A program made the translations under genes and the position numbers. DNA of 27,660 bases from UBA1930 sp943371535. Lineage in GTDB: Bacteria > Bacteroidota > Bacteroidia > Chitinophagales > Chitinophagaceae. Location of the stretch: assembly GCA_943371535.1 (NCBI GenBank), contig CALRVE020000045.1, positions 1 through 27,660 on the forward strand, read 5' to 3'. Below, piece after piece: positions 8,570 to 17,200 of this stretch (its first letter is position 1; the number at the start of each line of letters is the position of its first letter). The notes under the pieces are model-generated. The model was not told where the DNA came from. It saw only the letters and a program-made list of their open reading frames with translations, and did not search any database.

Positions 8570-10552
8570 TTATTCTTTAACTTCTTTAGTGATTACATAA
8601 TAATAAAAATTTATTGAACTGAGTGCTTTTAAGGCACTCAGTTTGTTTTTATATGATATAGACATAAGTTGCGTACTTGGCTTTAACTGAATATTCCTTC
8701 CATCTATATTCAGCCATATTGGTAAGTTAAAACCATCTATACAATTGCTGTATTTAAAATGTAATTTCTGAGTTTGTTCATCAATTGAATATTCAAATAC
8801 TGGTACATCAACTGTTCTTAAATATTGGTTGAAGACTTGTTGAAAATTAAAGCCAGCTTGTTTACTAATGTATTCTTCGATGTCTTTGGTAGTAACAGTT
8901 TTGTGCCGAAATGTTTTATTCAATCCACGTAAGATTGCTCTGAATTTTTTATCATCATTTAAGGCATGACGTAAAGTGTGTATCATGTTACTGCCTTTGT
9001 CGTACATATCGCTGCTACCTTCTTTATTCACTCCATACATACCAATCATTGGAGCATCATTTCTAATATTTCTACGCTGACCAAAATTGTATTCATTAGC
9101 AGCTTGTTCACCATAATAAAATTCAGTAAATAAAGTTTCGCTGTAGGTAGTAAATGCTTCATGAATCCACATATCAGCAATATCTTTTGCAGTAATATTA
9201 TTGGCAAACCATTCATGACCACTTTCGTGTACAATAATAAAATCCCATTTTAAACCCCAACCAGTTTTACCACTTCTGTCGCTACCTAAATAACCATTTT
9301 TATATTGATTGCCATAAGCAATTGCACTTTGATGTTCCATACCTAAATGTGGTGCATCTACAAGTTTATAATCATCTTCATAAAAAGGGTAGGGACCAAA
9401 CCAATATTCAAACGCCTTGAGCATGGGTTTTACTTGTTTAAATTGTTCTTTGGCTTTTTCTAAATTGTAATCTAGTACCCAATAATTTAAGTTGAGTTTA
9501 CCTTTTTCGCCCATAAGTGTATCTGTGAAATTTACATATTTACCAATGTATGGAACGATGCAATAATTGTTGATGGGGTTCTTAACTTCCCAGGTGTATT
9601 TCGTTTCTCGTTTCTCGTTATCCGTTAGCGATTCTGCCGAGGTTAATTTGCCATTTGCAATTGCTTTTAAACTATTTGGAACAATCATGGTTAAAGAAGC
9701 TCCATTATCAGGTTCATCGCCTTGATAATCTTTACAAGGATACCAGGCACTTGCACCTAATCCTTGTACAGCAACACTCATCCACGGATTGCCATTTTTA
9801 TCTTTTTTCCAAATCCAGCCACCATCCCATGGTGGGGTTTTTGCTTCTATGGGTTTGCCGTGGTAATAGATGGTGATTGATGAATAACCGAATAGTTTTC
9901 GAAATGGATATTTTACTAAAACTATATTCCCATCCCTTTCAAATAAAACATCCTTTTTACTAACATGCTCACCCATTATAAAGCAACCTTTAGTAGTTGT
10001 TGCAAAACCACCTTTTGTTTTTTTATAGGCTATAATACTGTCTATAATTAATGCAGTGTGAAGGTCTAACTGCATTATCATTTGTACTTCATTTTTTTTC
10101 CTTATTAAAGAATCAAATATTGCTTTCTCAATCTTAAAATTCATTACAACTTTCCCTTCAATCTCTTTTTTTTCAAAATCTGGTTTTACAGTAATATCAT
10201 AACGCAATACATCCCACCAATCTCTATTTTCGTTGAGGCTGCCTCTTAATGTATCGGCTTTGGTAAATGTGGGTTTGTTTTTTAAAAGTTGGGCATGGGT
10301 AAAATTTGTTGTGAACAATATTAATAGGAGTATTGCTAAGCTGAGTTGTATGTCATGTCGACGCAGGAGACATCTGCCAAAGGTTTGTGTAAATGATGAA
10401 CAGATTCCTCCTATCGTCGGAATGACATTGAATGTTTGAATTCCTCCTATGATTGGAATGACAGTAAAGATTTGTACTGAACGTTGAAGGGTGCGACGCA
10501 ACATGTGTTTCATAGTAGTACAAAAGTTGACAACAAAAATATTTCTATTCAT
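8570..10552 (-). CDS. M1 family metallopeptidase (aminopeptidase N-like), exported
   Basis: A 660-codon frame. The zinc site is HESGH at residues 442-446 with the third ligand Glu465 in WIHEAF, the standard HExxH-X18-E spacing. The substrate-recognition motif is GMEH at 404-407, the variant seen in many Bacteroidota M1 enzymes in place of GAMEN. Residues 68-88 (hydrophobic SLAILLLILF, then FTHAQ) form a signal-peptide core, so the protein is exported. The first 67 residues are unusual: residues 30-66 are translated from a REP-like inverted repeat. Alternative ATGs exist at 10513 and 10504, but none lies between the repeat and the hydrophobic core. The known role of the family is removal of N-terminal residues from peptides. 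It is divergent from a peptide-type binding lipoprotein. Confidence 0.9.
   Translation of the reverse strand: MNRNIFVVNFCTTMKHMLRRTLQRSVQIFTVIPIIGGIQTFNVIPTIGGICSSFTQTFGRCLLRRHDIQLSLAILLLILFTTNFTHAQLLKNKPTFTKADTLRGSLNENRDWWDVLRYDITVKPDFEKKEIEGKVVMNFKIEKAIFDSLIRKKNEVQMIMQLDLHTALIIDSIIAYKKTKGGFATTTKGCFIMGEHVSKKDVLFERDGNIVLVKYPFRKLFGYSSITIYYHGKPIEAKTPPWDGGWIWKKDKNGNPWMSVAVQGLGASAWYPCKDYQGDEPDNGASLTMIVPNSLKAIANGKLTSAESLTDNEKRETKYTWEVKNPINNYCIVPYIGKYVNFTDTLMGEKGKLNLNYWVLDYNLEKAKEQFKQVKPMLKAFEYWFGPYPFYEDDYKLVDAPHLGMEHQSAIAYGNQYKNGYLGSDRSGKTGWGLKWDFIIVHESGHEWFANNITAKDIADMWIHEAFTTYSETLFTEFYYGEQAANEYNFGQRRNIRNDAPMIGMYGVNKEGSSDMYDKGSNMIHTLRHALNDDKKFRAILRGLNKTFRHKTVTTKDIEEYISKQAGFNFQQVFNQYLRTVDVPVFEYSIDEQTQKLHFKYSNCIDGFNLPIWLNIDGRNIQLKPSTQLMSISYKNKLSALKALSSINFYYYVITKEVKE
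8617..8650 (+). terminator. Rho-independent terminator of the glucanotransferase gene, inside the opposing coding sequence
   Basis: A 10-bp perfect stem, AACTGAGTGC (8617-8626) and GCACTCAGTT (8634-8643), with a 7-nt loop, followed by TGTTTTTA on the plus strand. It lies 56 nt past the malQ stop and within the last codons of the convergent M1 peptidase gene, where it encodes the palindrome-like peptide LSALKALSS. Confidence 0.75.
10351..10463. repeat. REP-like inverted repeat with an extra arm, inside the peptidase 5' coding region
   Basis: The left arm TGTCATGTCGACGCAGGAGA... (10351-10376) and the right arm CAGATTCCTCCTATCGTCGG... (10401-10427) are imperfect inverted repeats with a loop of about 24 nt. 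A second copy of the right arm follows at 10439-10463 (ATTCCTCCTATGATTGGAAT...). This resembles palindromic repeats dispersed in intergenic regions of Bacteroidota genomes (arms of the type GTCATTCCGACGAAGGAGGA). Here it is read in frame as peptidase residues 30-66, and each right arm gives VIPxIGGI. Confidence 0.75.
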
Positions 10553-10609
10553 GTTTTAAAAGTAAGATATTCGGGCTAATGAATTTGAAAGGAAATGATA
10601 AAAAAGAAG

Positions 10610-10798
10610 TTGACAATTTACAATGAACAGTTTACAATGGACAATGAATAATGAAGAATTGACAGTTGATAATGGACAATTTACAATTCACCATGAACAT
10701 TTAACAATGAACAGTAGACGGTGGACTATTGACTGTGGTCTGTGGACTATAGTCTGTCGTCTTTTGACTGTTGTTTTTGGTCTGTTGACTTTGGTCTC
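10610..10798 (+). repeat. Degenerate 7-bp tandem repeat, 27 units without an indel
   Basis: From 10610 the sequence divides into 27 consecutive heptamers with no slip in register. The first half follows TTGACAA / TTTACAA / TGGACAA / TGAACAG. The second half follows TGGACTA / TTGACTG / TGGTCTG / TGGTCTC. Position 1 is T in every unit and position 6 is mostly A or T. Because 7 and 3 share no factor, the translation has a 7-residue period: WTIDCGL, WTIVCRL, LTVVFGL, LTLVSC. The array begins before the start codon and ends 1 nt before the lipobox cysteine codon of the binding-protein gene. Confidence 0.9.
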
Positions 10799-12362
10799 AT
10801 GCACCAGCAAGCAAGCATCTAACAAAAAAGTTTTCACTTATAATGAGAGTACTGGTATAGCAACATTAGATCCTGCATTTGCAAAAAATCAAAGCATCAT
10901 GTGGGCGGTACATCAATTGTATAATACATTGGTGGAAATTGATAGTAACTTGAATATTATACCATCGGTTGCTAAACGTTGGGAAATTAGTGATGATAGA
11001 AAAACCTATACTTTTTATTTAAGAAACAGTATTTTTTTTCACGATAATGCAGCATTTGAAAATGGGAGAGGACGTAAGTTGGTTGCCAGTGATATTGTAT
11101 ATAGTTTGAGTAGAATTATTGATAAAAAAACAGCTAGTAGCGGAGCATGGATTTTTAATAATCGTGTAGATTCGGTACAACCTTTTATTGCCTTGAATGA
11201 TAGCGTTTTTCAAGTGAAATTGTTGAGACCATTTCATCCTATTTTGGGTATTTTAAGTATGCAGTATTGCAGTATAGTACCCAAAGAAGTAGTGGAGAAA
11301 TATGGAAAAGATTTTAGACGAAACCCTTGTGGTACCGGGCCATTTCAATTTTTTATGTGGGAAGAAGGACAGGCTTTAGTCATGCATAAAAACAAACAGT
11401 ACTGGGAAAGTGATGCTGACGGAAGTCGGTTGCCAAAATTAGATGCAGTAAAAGTTACTTTTTTTGATAATAAAGCAACGGAGTTTTTACAATTTCGTCA
11501 GGGTAAGTTAAGTTTTATCAATGATATTGATGCCAGTTTTAAAGATGAAGTTCTAACAAAAACAGGTGAGTTAAGAAGCGAATGGACAAACAAACTTTTA
11601 ATGCATAAACATGCTTATTTGAATACAGAATATTTAGGTATTTTGGTAGATGAAAATAATGAGTTGGTGAAGAATTCACCTGCCAAATTAAAAGCAGTTA
11701 GGCAAGCCATTAACTATGCCATCAACAGAAAACAATTGATGATGTATATGCGTAATGGCATTGGTACACCTGCCGAAAGTGGATTTGTTCCTGGTGGATT
11801 ACCTAGTAATAATATGGAGTTGGTAAAAGGTTATACATACAATCCTGCAAAAGCAAAAGCATTGTTGAAGCAAGTAAATTACAATGCAAATTTTCCTACT
11901 ATAAAATTATTAACCATTCCTATTTATGCCGATATTGGCAGTTTTATTGCCAAGCAATGTGAGGATGTTGGTATTAAGATTCAAGTTGAAGTAGTACAAA
12001 AAAGTTTGTTACTAGAGCAAACATCTAAAAGCAAGGCTTTGTTTTTTAGAGCAAGTTGGATTGCCGATTATCCAGATGCTGAAAATTATTTAGCAGTGTT
12101 TTATAGTAAGAATCCAGCACCACCTAATTATACAAGATACAAGAATGAGGCTTTTGATGTATTATATGAAAAAGCTTTGCTGGAAACCAATGATAGCTTG
12201 CGTTATAGCTTATATAGGCAAATGGATCAACTAGTAATTGATGATGCACCCATTGTGCCTATTTGGTACGATATGGCTATACATTTAGTGAACACAAAAG
12301 TTAAAAATATGCATGCCAATGCATTGAATTTATTAGAGTTGAGAAGAGTTAGCTTGGATTAA
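10707..12362 (+). CDS. Family 5 extracellular solute-binding lipoprotein (peptide/oligopeptide ABC type)
   Basis: A family-5 (OppA/DppA-like) binding protein. The frame opens at ATG 10623 (579 codons), but the third ATG, at 10707, gives a normal 32-residue lipoprotein signal peptide: MNSRRWTIDCGLWTIVCRLL, then a hydrophobic stretch ending in the lipobox LVSC. The cysteine codon is at 10800-10802. Family motifs include the N-terminal LDPAFAKNQ and VAKRWEISDDRKTYTFYLR and the mid-protein RNPCGTGPFQFFMWEEGQAL. These proteins usually deliver peptides to an ABC importer, but no permease or ATPase gene is in the window. The sequence upstream of the lipobox is a 7-bp tandem repeat, so the start is uncertain. 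It is divergent from the M1 peptidase gene and its last 14 nt overlap the next gene, which is on the opposite strand. Confidence 0.88.
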   Translation: MNSRRWTIDCGLWTIVCRLLTVVFGLLTLVSCTSKQASNKKVFTYNESTGIATLDPAFAKNQSIMWAVHQLYNTLVEIDSNLNIIPSVAKRWEISDDRKTYTFYLRNSIFFHDNAAFENGRGRKLVASDIVYSLSRIIDKKTASSGAWIFNNRVDSVQPFIALNDSVFQVKLLRPFHPILGILSMQYCSIVPKEVVEKYGKDFRRNPCGTGPFQFFMWEEGQALVMHKNKQYWESDADGSRLPKLDAVKVTFFDNKATEFLQFRQGKLSFINDIDASFKDEVLTKTGELRSEWTNKLLMHKHAYLNTEYLGILVDENNELVKNSPAKLKAVRQAINYAINRKQLMMYMRNGIGTPAESGFVPGGLPSNNMELVKGYTYNPAKAKALLKQVNYNANFPTIKLLTIPIYADIGSFIAKQCEDVGIKIQVEVVQKSLLLEQTSKSKALFFRASWIADYPDAENYLAVFYSKNPAPPNYTRYKNEAFDVLYEKALLETNDSLRYSLYRQMDQLVIDDAPIVPIWYDMAIHLVNTKVKNMHANALNLLELRRVSLD

Positions 12363-12900
12363 TTTTAATGGATTTAATTACTGCTTCTAATTGATTCCAT
12401 AATTCATTATCAGTAGGTATGAGTTTGTAGGTATTTTGTTGAATATAACTTTCTGCATCGAAGGGTAAACTTTTTTCTTCTCTGCTTCTTGATAAGTCTA
12501 AAGGTTTTGATGAATAGGTATAACTTTCTTTTTTTGTATTAATAAATAATCGTCGCAATAAATATCCATCAATATTATACACATCAATAAAGCCAAGAAA
12601 TCTATACCTTGTTATAAATTCTTCTTGTATGTTTCTATACATAATATTGTCTATTTGTAATGACGATGTGTAGAACTTAATCCAATAATTAGCAGGGCAA
12701 TCTAAACATTCTTGCTTATCCATTAACTCGGGTACAAATTCTGTAATTAAAGAAGTTATTTTCAACAATAATTTAGGGCTATTCTTCCAACGGTCAGGTA
12801 AAACAATTGCATATTTTCTTTCGGCATTAAATCTTTTTTGAGATTGAATGTTGCTCAAGGATAATATAAGAAGTGTAATTGTAATAGAAGATTTAAGCAT
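12349..12900 (-). CDS. Exported protein of unknown function (183 residues)
   Basis: I do not recognise the family. The ATG at 12900 gives an N-terminal signal peptide (MLKSSITITLLILSLSNIQS, then QKRF). A TTG two codons upstream is a weaker start. The mature part has no transmembrane segment and contains ECLDCPANYW, with two cysteines three residues apart, and a charged C-terminal half. It converges on the solute-binding protein gene with a 14-nt overlap of the 3' ends. On the minus strand, TAAATTTG (12911-12904), a perfect match to the TAnnTTTG -7 consensus, ends 3 nt before the ATG. If real, the transcript would be nearly leaderless; it may also be chance in AT-rich DNA. Confidence 0.7.
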   Translation of the reverse strand: MLKSSITITLLILSLSNIQSQKRFNAERKYAIVLPDRWKNSPKLLLKITSLITEFVPELMDKQECLDCPANYWIKFYTSSLQIDNIMYRNIQEEFITRYRFLGFIDVYNIDGYLLRRLFINTKKESYTYSSKPLDLSRSREEKSLPFDAESYIQQNTYKLIPTDNELWNQLEAVIKSIKINPS

Positions 12901-13077
12901 TCCCAAATTTATATGTATCTGTGAATTTTATTATGCAAATTCCCGTGTATTACATGTTTATTCTATACTTTGTTTAATTGTATTGACTCTTGCTAAAAAT
13001 ATATTGTTATATTTTATGGAATAGAAAAAAAATCGATTTTTAATTGAATAGAGTTCTATTTTAAAAGGGCGTAAAGC

Positions 13078-13122
13078 AAAAAAGGCTATATTAAAAGTGG
13101 TTTAATTTCTTTTAATACAGCC
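13078..13122 (-). terminator. Rho-independent terminator after the small cohesin/T9SS gene
   Basis: Read on the minus strand, a 14-bp stem pairs GGCTGTATTAAAAG with CTTTTAATATAGCC (one G-U pair, 11-nt loop) and is followed directly by six Ts. The stem starts 22 nt after the stop at 13145. This is the natural end of the giant-protein/cohesin-protein unit. The rest of the 12907-13144 interval shows no gene. Confidence 0.8.
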
Positions 13123-13144
13123 TCTTGTATGTTGATTTACTTAC

Positions 13145-14209
13145 TTAATCTTTAATAAAGCTTTGAGCAATATTTTTAGTGCCTTTTAATAGTAATACAT
13201 AGTTACCACTCACTAAGCTAGATACATTGAATGAAAAGCTAGTAGAACCTTGAGTTAACTGTACTTTTTGTTCCATTATTATTTTGCCAGTTAAATCTGC
13301 AATTTGAGCAGTTGCAATTTCAGCAGTTTCAGATTTAATTTGAACATTCATTTGTTCTTTTACAGGGTTTGGATAAAATGTTAAGTTAGCAACTTTATCA
13401 TCATTTTTAATCATCACTATTTTCGAGTAAGTGTAACGACCATCGTTATCGGTTGTTTTAATACGATAATATACAATTGGATTTACCAAGAAATTTGAAG
13501 ATGCATCTTCAACTGAATAGTTTTTTGTTACGCTAGAAATACCAGCAGCATCGGTTTTATATATTGAGGTGAAGTTTAAACCGTTGCTACTTTTTTCAAC
13601 ATCAAAACTTCTAGTATTTTTTTCCTCGGTTGTAGTCCATTTTACGGTAACTGTATTTCTATTTTTGGTTGCACTAAACCAACTTAAACTAGCAGGTAAA
13701 GCCGTAAGAATTGTAACCGTACCAGGTGTATAAATAACACCATTTATTGGGTTGATATTTTCGTCTGATACCAATAATGGAGTTGGTGTGTTAGAAAATG
13801 AAATTGAAGTGCCACTAGGTGCAGTTGCATTTGGTACTAAATTTAAAACCAATCTAAATAATACAGTTCCATTAGGAATGGTTTGAGGATTGCCACCGCC
13901 ATCTGTCCAAATATAAGTTAGTCTTCCTGTGTTACCAGATACACTGTTACCAAATGTTATACCTGTTAATTGGCTTGCAGGATTGGAGGTACTATTAAAA
14001 GTAAGCTTTGTAACATCCCAATTAATTGAACCTTGGAATCCCAAAATTTGAGTAAAATTTTGAGTAGTAATAGGAATTGAAACAGTAGCTGTTGTTGCAT
14101 TAGGAATGCTACCAATAATAAATTGTGGTTGTGCAAATACTTGTTTGCCAAACATTAATAAAAAAAATGAAAGAACTGCAATAATTGATTTGTGTGAATT
14201 TTTATTCAT
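13145..14209 (-). CDS. Secreted cohesin-domain protein with T9SS sorting domain
   Basis: A 354-residue protein. The signal peptide covers residues 1-27 (hydrophobic IIAVLSFFLLMFG, then VFAQ). Residues about 29-170 form a cohesin-like beta-domain: ITTQNFTQILGFQGSINWD, then GRLTYIWTD and IPNGTVLFRLVL. Residues about 174-265 look like an FN3-like domain (LSWFSATKNRNTVTVKWTT...). Residues about 277-354 are a type A T9SS C-terminal domain, starting FYPNPVKEQMNV and ending with GNYVLLLKG and a basic tail. It is therefore expected to cross the outer membrane by the type IX system and stay on the cell surface. It lies 75 nt downstream of the giant protein gene, whose cohesin-like domain is clearly related. 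The likely role is a binding partner or anchor; this is inference. Confidence 0.85.
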   Translation of the reverse strand: MNKNSHKSIIAVLSFFLLMFGKQVFAQPQFIIGSIPNATTATVSIPITTQNFTQILGFQGSINWDVTKLTFNSTSNPASQLTGITFGNSVSGNTGRLTYIWTDGGGNPQTIPNGTVLFRLVLNLVPNATAPSGTSISFSNTPTPLLVSDENINPINGVIYTPGTVTILTALPASLSWFSATKNRNTVTVKWTTTEEKNTRSFDVEKSSNGLNFTSIYKTDAAGISSVTKNYSVEDASSNFLVNPIVYYRIKTTDNDGRYTYSKIVMIKNDDKVANLTFYPNPVKEQMNVQIKSETAEIATAQIADLTGKIIMEQKVQLTQGSTSFSFNVSSLVSGNYVLLLKGTKNIAQSFIKD

Positions 14210-14230
14210 ATTATTCTATTTTTTGTTTTT

Positions 14231-14271
14231 AAATATTAGGTTGCAATATTATGTATTGCAACCTAATATTT
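14231..14271 (-). promoter_or_regulatory. 18-bp perfect hairpin between the giant gene and the small cohesin gene
   Basis: AAATATTAGGTTGCAATA (14231-14248) and TATTGCAACCTAATATTT (14254-14271) are exact inverted repeats with a 5-nt loop. The hairpin starts 14 nt after the giant gene stop and ends 22 nt before the ATG of the next gene. On the minus (coding) strand it is followed by A-rich sequence, not a T-tract, so it is not a classical terminator in that direction. It may attenuate read-through, protect the upstream mRNA or mark a processing site. Confidence 0.7.
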
Positions 14272-14284
14272 TGATTTTAGTAAG

Positions 14285-17200
14285 TTATTTTGCTATGATT
14301 ATTGGTAATACATCTTTCCCTTTTAAACCTAATGCTTTAAGGTAGTATGTACCGTGCCCTCTAAATGTTGGTTGATGTAAGTTGAGCATAAACTCGTTCA
14401 TGCCTTTAAATATTCCCATTCTTTTTTGCATTAACAGTCTGCCTCTAACATCGGTAAAAATTAAAGTAATTTCTTTATCTTCTATTGCTTGAATTTTTAC
14501 TTTAACCCAGCCTGTGCTAGTAGGATTAGGGCTTATTTCAAACTTATCGGTAGTATAAATTGGCTCTTTAATTCCAATAATAACACCCTTACCTTTTTGT
14601 ACATCACTTGCAACATAACTATTGTTTACTGCCAATGCTTGGGTAATGAATGAGTTGATAGAAATATCTTCATTGGTAATATCGCCTATCTTATCAAAAA
14701 TTAACTCAAACAATATAGTTCCGTCAGGTAATGTTTTTTGAGTGGTGGTACTATCTGTCCAAATAAAACTAATCAATCCGTTTTGAGCTTGTTGAGCACC
14801 ATATTCTACAGCAATTTGTTTACTGTTTACTTTTGAAAATGCAAGTGCATGTTGATTAAATCCTAAAGTGAATTGCATACCTAATAAGCTGGTAAAGTTT
14901 TGAGTTTTTATGCTCAATTTAATTTGTTTATCATTTTGATTTGAATAAACAGTATCATAATAAAGCTTCACAGGCGTGCCAAATCTTGCATCTCTATTTA
15001 CTCCTTCTGTAGGAACTAAGTCTAAGTTTACATCACCCAATTTAACTCCATAGAAAGTTTGATTATTTTGGTTTGCAGATAAGTTATTGATTGTAATAGT
15101 GGTTTTGTAAGTGTTACTAGGATTGGTTGGATCTGGGAAAACATAACTACTATCTACAAAAGCCCATAAACGATTACCTGGGAAAGTAGTATCAGTTCCT
15201 AAGATTAAACGTCTTGTTCTAATTACATCAAAAATGTTTACTGCTCCAGAATTATCAACATCGGCAGCCATTATTTTATAAGGTGTATTTAACAAAGATG
15301 TTCCTCCAATATGTCTTTGCATAAAGAGTATATCAAAAATATTCACTCCACTACTCTTTGCAACGTCATTGTTTTTTGAAGGTGTGATGGTATAATTATT
15401 ATTGGCTAATAAACTAAAATTATACGAACCATCTGAAGATGTTAGTACACTATCAGTAGTATTTACTTTTGTCCATACCCTTGGAATAGGTAAGTTATTT
15501 GGATAAATCATTCTTCCTCTCAACGCATAATTGCTATTTACAATCATGTTTACATTATTAGATGTTGCTGTTGTTGGAGTAGCACAAGTAGCATTGCTGG
15601 TAAGTACACAACTAATAACATCACCATTGATTAATGTATTGGTGGTATAGGTGTTTGAAGAAGAACTAGTTCCAATATTAAATCCATTTCTTCTCCACTG
15701 ATACAGTGGTGAAGTTCCTCCATTGGTAGCCACAGCAGTGAAGGTTACTGATTGTCCTGCAACAATATTGGTAGTAGGGGTAAATACAGTAACTGTAGGT
15801 AATACTGAAGGAGTTACAGTAATTGTTAAAGTATTGCTTGTTGATGTGTTAGTGGTAGCACAACTTGCATTTGAATTTAAAATACAAACAATTGTTGGTG
15901 TTCCAGCAGGTAAAGTTGTGGTATTCAATATTCGTCCACTAGAAGAAACACTTACACCATTTACAAACCATGAATAAGAAGGCGATGTACCTCCGTTAAT
16001 TGCTGATGCTGTAAATACTACTGCCGAACCAGAACATACACTAGAGATATTACTTACAATTGAAACTGAAGGAGTAGTAATTGGGTTTACAACCATAGTA
16101 ATATTATTACTTGTTACTGTAGGATTGTTTACACATGGTCTATTACTTACTGCAACGCAACTAATAACATCTCCATTCACAAGACTACTTGCAGTATAAG
16201 TTGATGAGTTTGACCCAACATTTATACCATTCTTTCTCCATTGGAAAATTGGTCCAGTTCCTCCATTGGTTATAGTAGCATTAAATGTTACACTTGCACC
16301 TGCACAAATGTTGTTGCTTCCTGATATGCTAACACTTGCATTCAACCTAGTATTAACAGTCATTGTTATAGTATTGGATGCTACAGAAGTTGGGCTTGCA
16401 CAATTGGCGTTGCTAATTAAAGTACAAGTAATTGTGTTTCCATTAATCAATGTATTATCAGTATATGTCGTAGAATTTCCTCCAACTAAGTTGCCATTTT
16501 TTCTCCATTGGTAAATAGGAGAAGATCCAATATTAGTTGCTGTAGCAGTGAATGTTGTACTTGTGCCTGTGCAAATACTTGTTTGTGCAGTACTTATAGC
16601 AATGGTTGGAATAACAACTGCATTGATAGTCATTATAATTGAATTACTATTTACTGTATTAGTTGCTACACAAACTGCATTATTGGTTAATTGGCAACTT
16701 ATTACATCGCCATTTATTAAAGTATTATCAGAGTAAACGGTTGCATTTGTTCCAACATTTACTCCATTTTTTCTCCATTGATATATAGGTGAAGAGCCAG
16801 CATTGGTTGGGGTAGCAGTAAATACTACATTGGTGCCACCACAAACAGTTGTTTGAGAAGTAGATATGCTGATGCTTGGAGTAACCACAGGAGTTACTAC
16901 CATAATAATTCCATTACTAATTACATTACTAGTTGTAGCACAAGTTGCATTGCTAGTAAGTTCACAAATAATAGCATCTCCATTTGCTAAAGCATTGTCT
17001 GTATAAGTGGCAGCATTAGTACCAACTGTATTACCATTTTTATACCACTGATAAATTGGACTTGTTCCTCCATTAACTGCAACTGCTGTAAAAGTTACGT
17101 TCGTTGCAGCACAAATACTCGTTTGACTAGCTTGTATAGAAATTGATGGAATAGCAGAACTAACAGTCATTGTAAGGTTGTTAGAGGTTGCTGAAGTTGA

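Noticed and set aside
10233..10439. Plus-strand ORF of 68 codons opposite the peptidase N-terminus
   Set aside because: It is antisense to the peptidase and runs through the REP-like repeat. No protein-like features.
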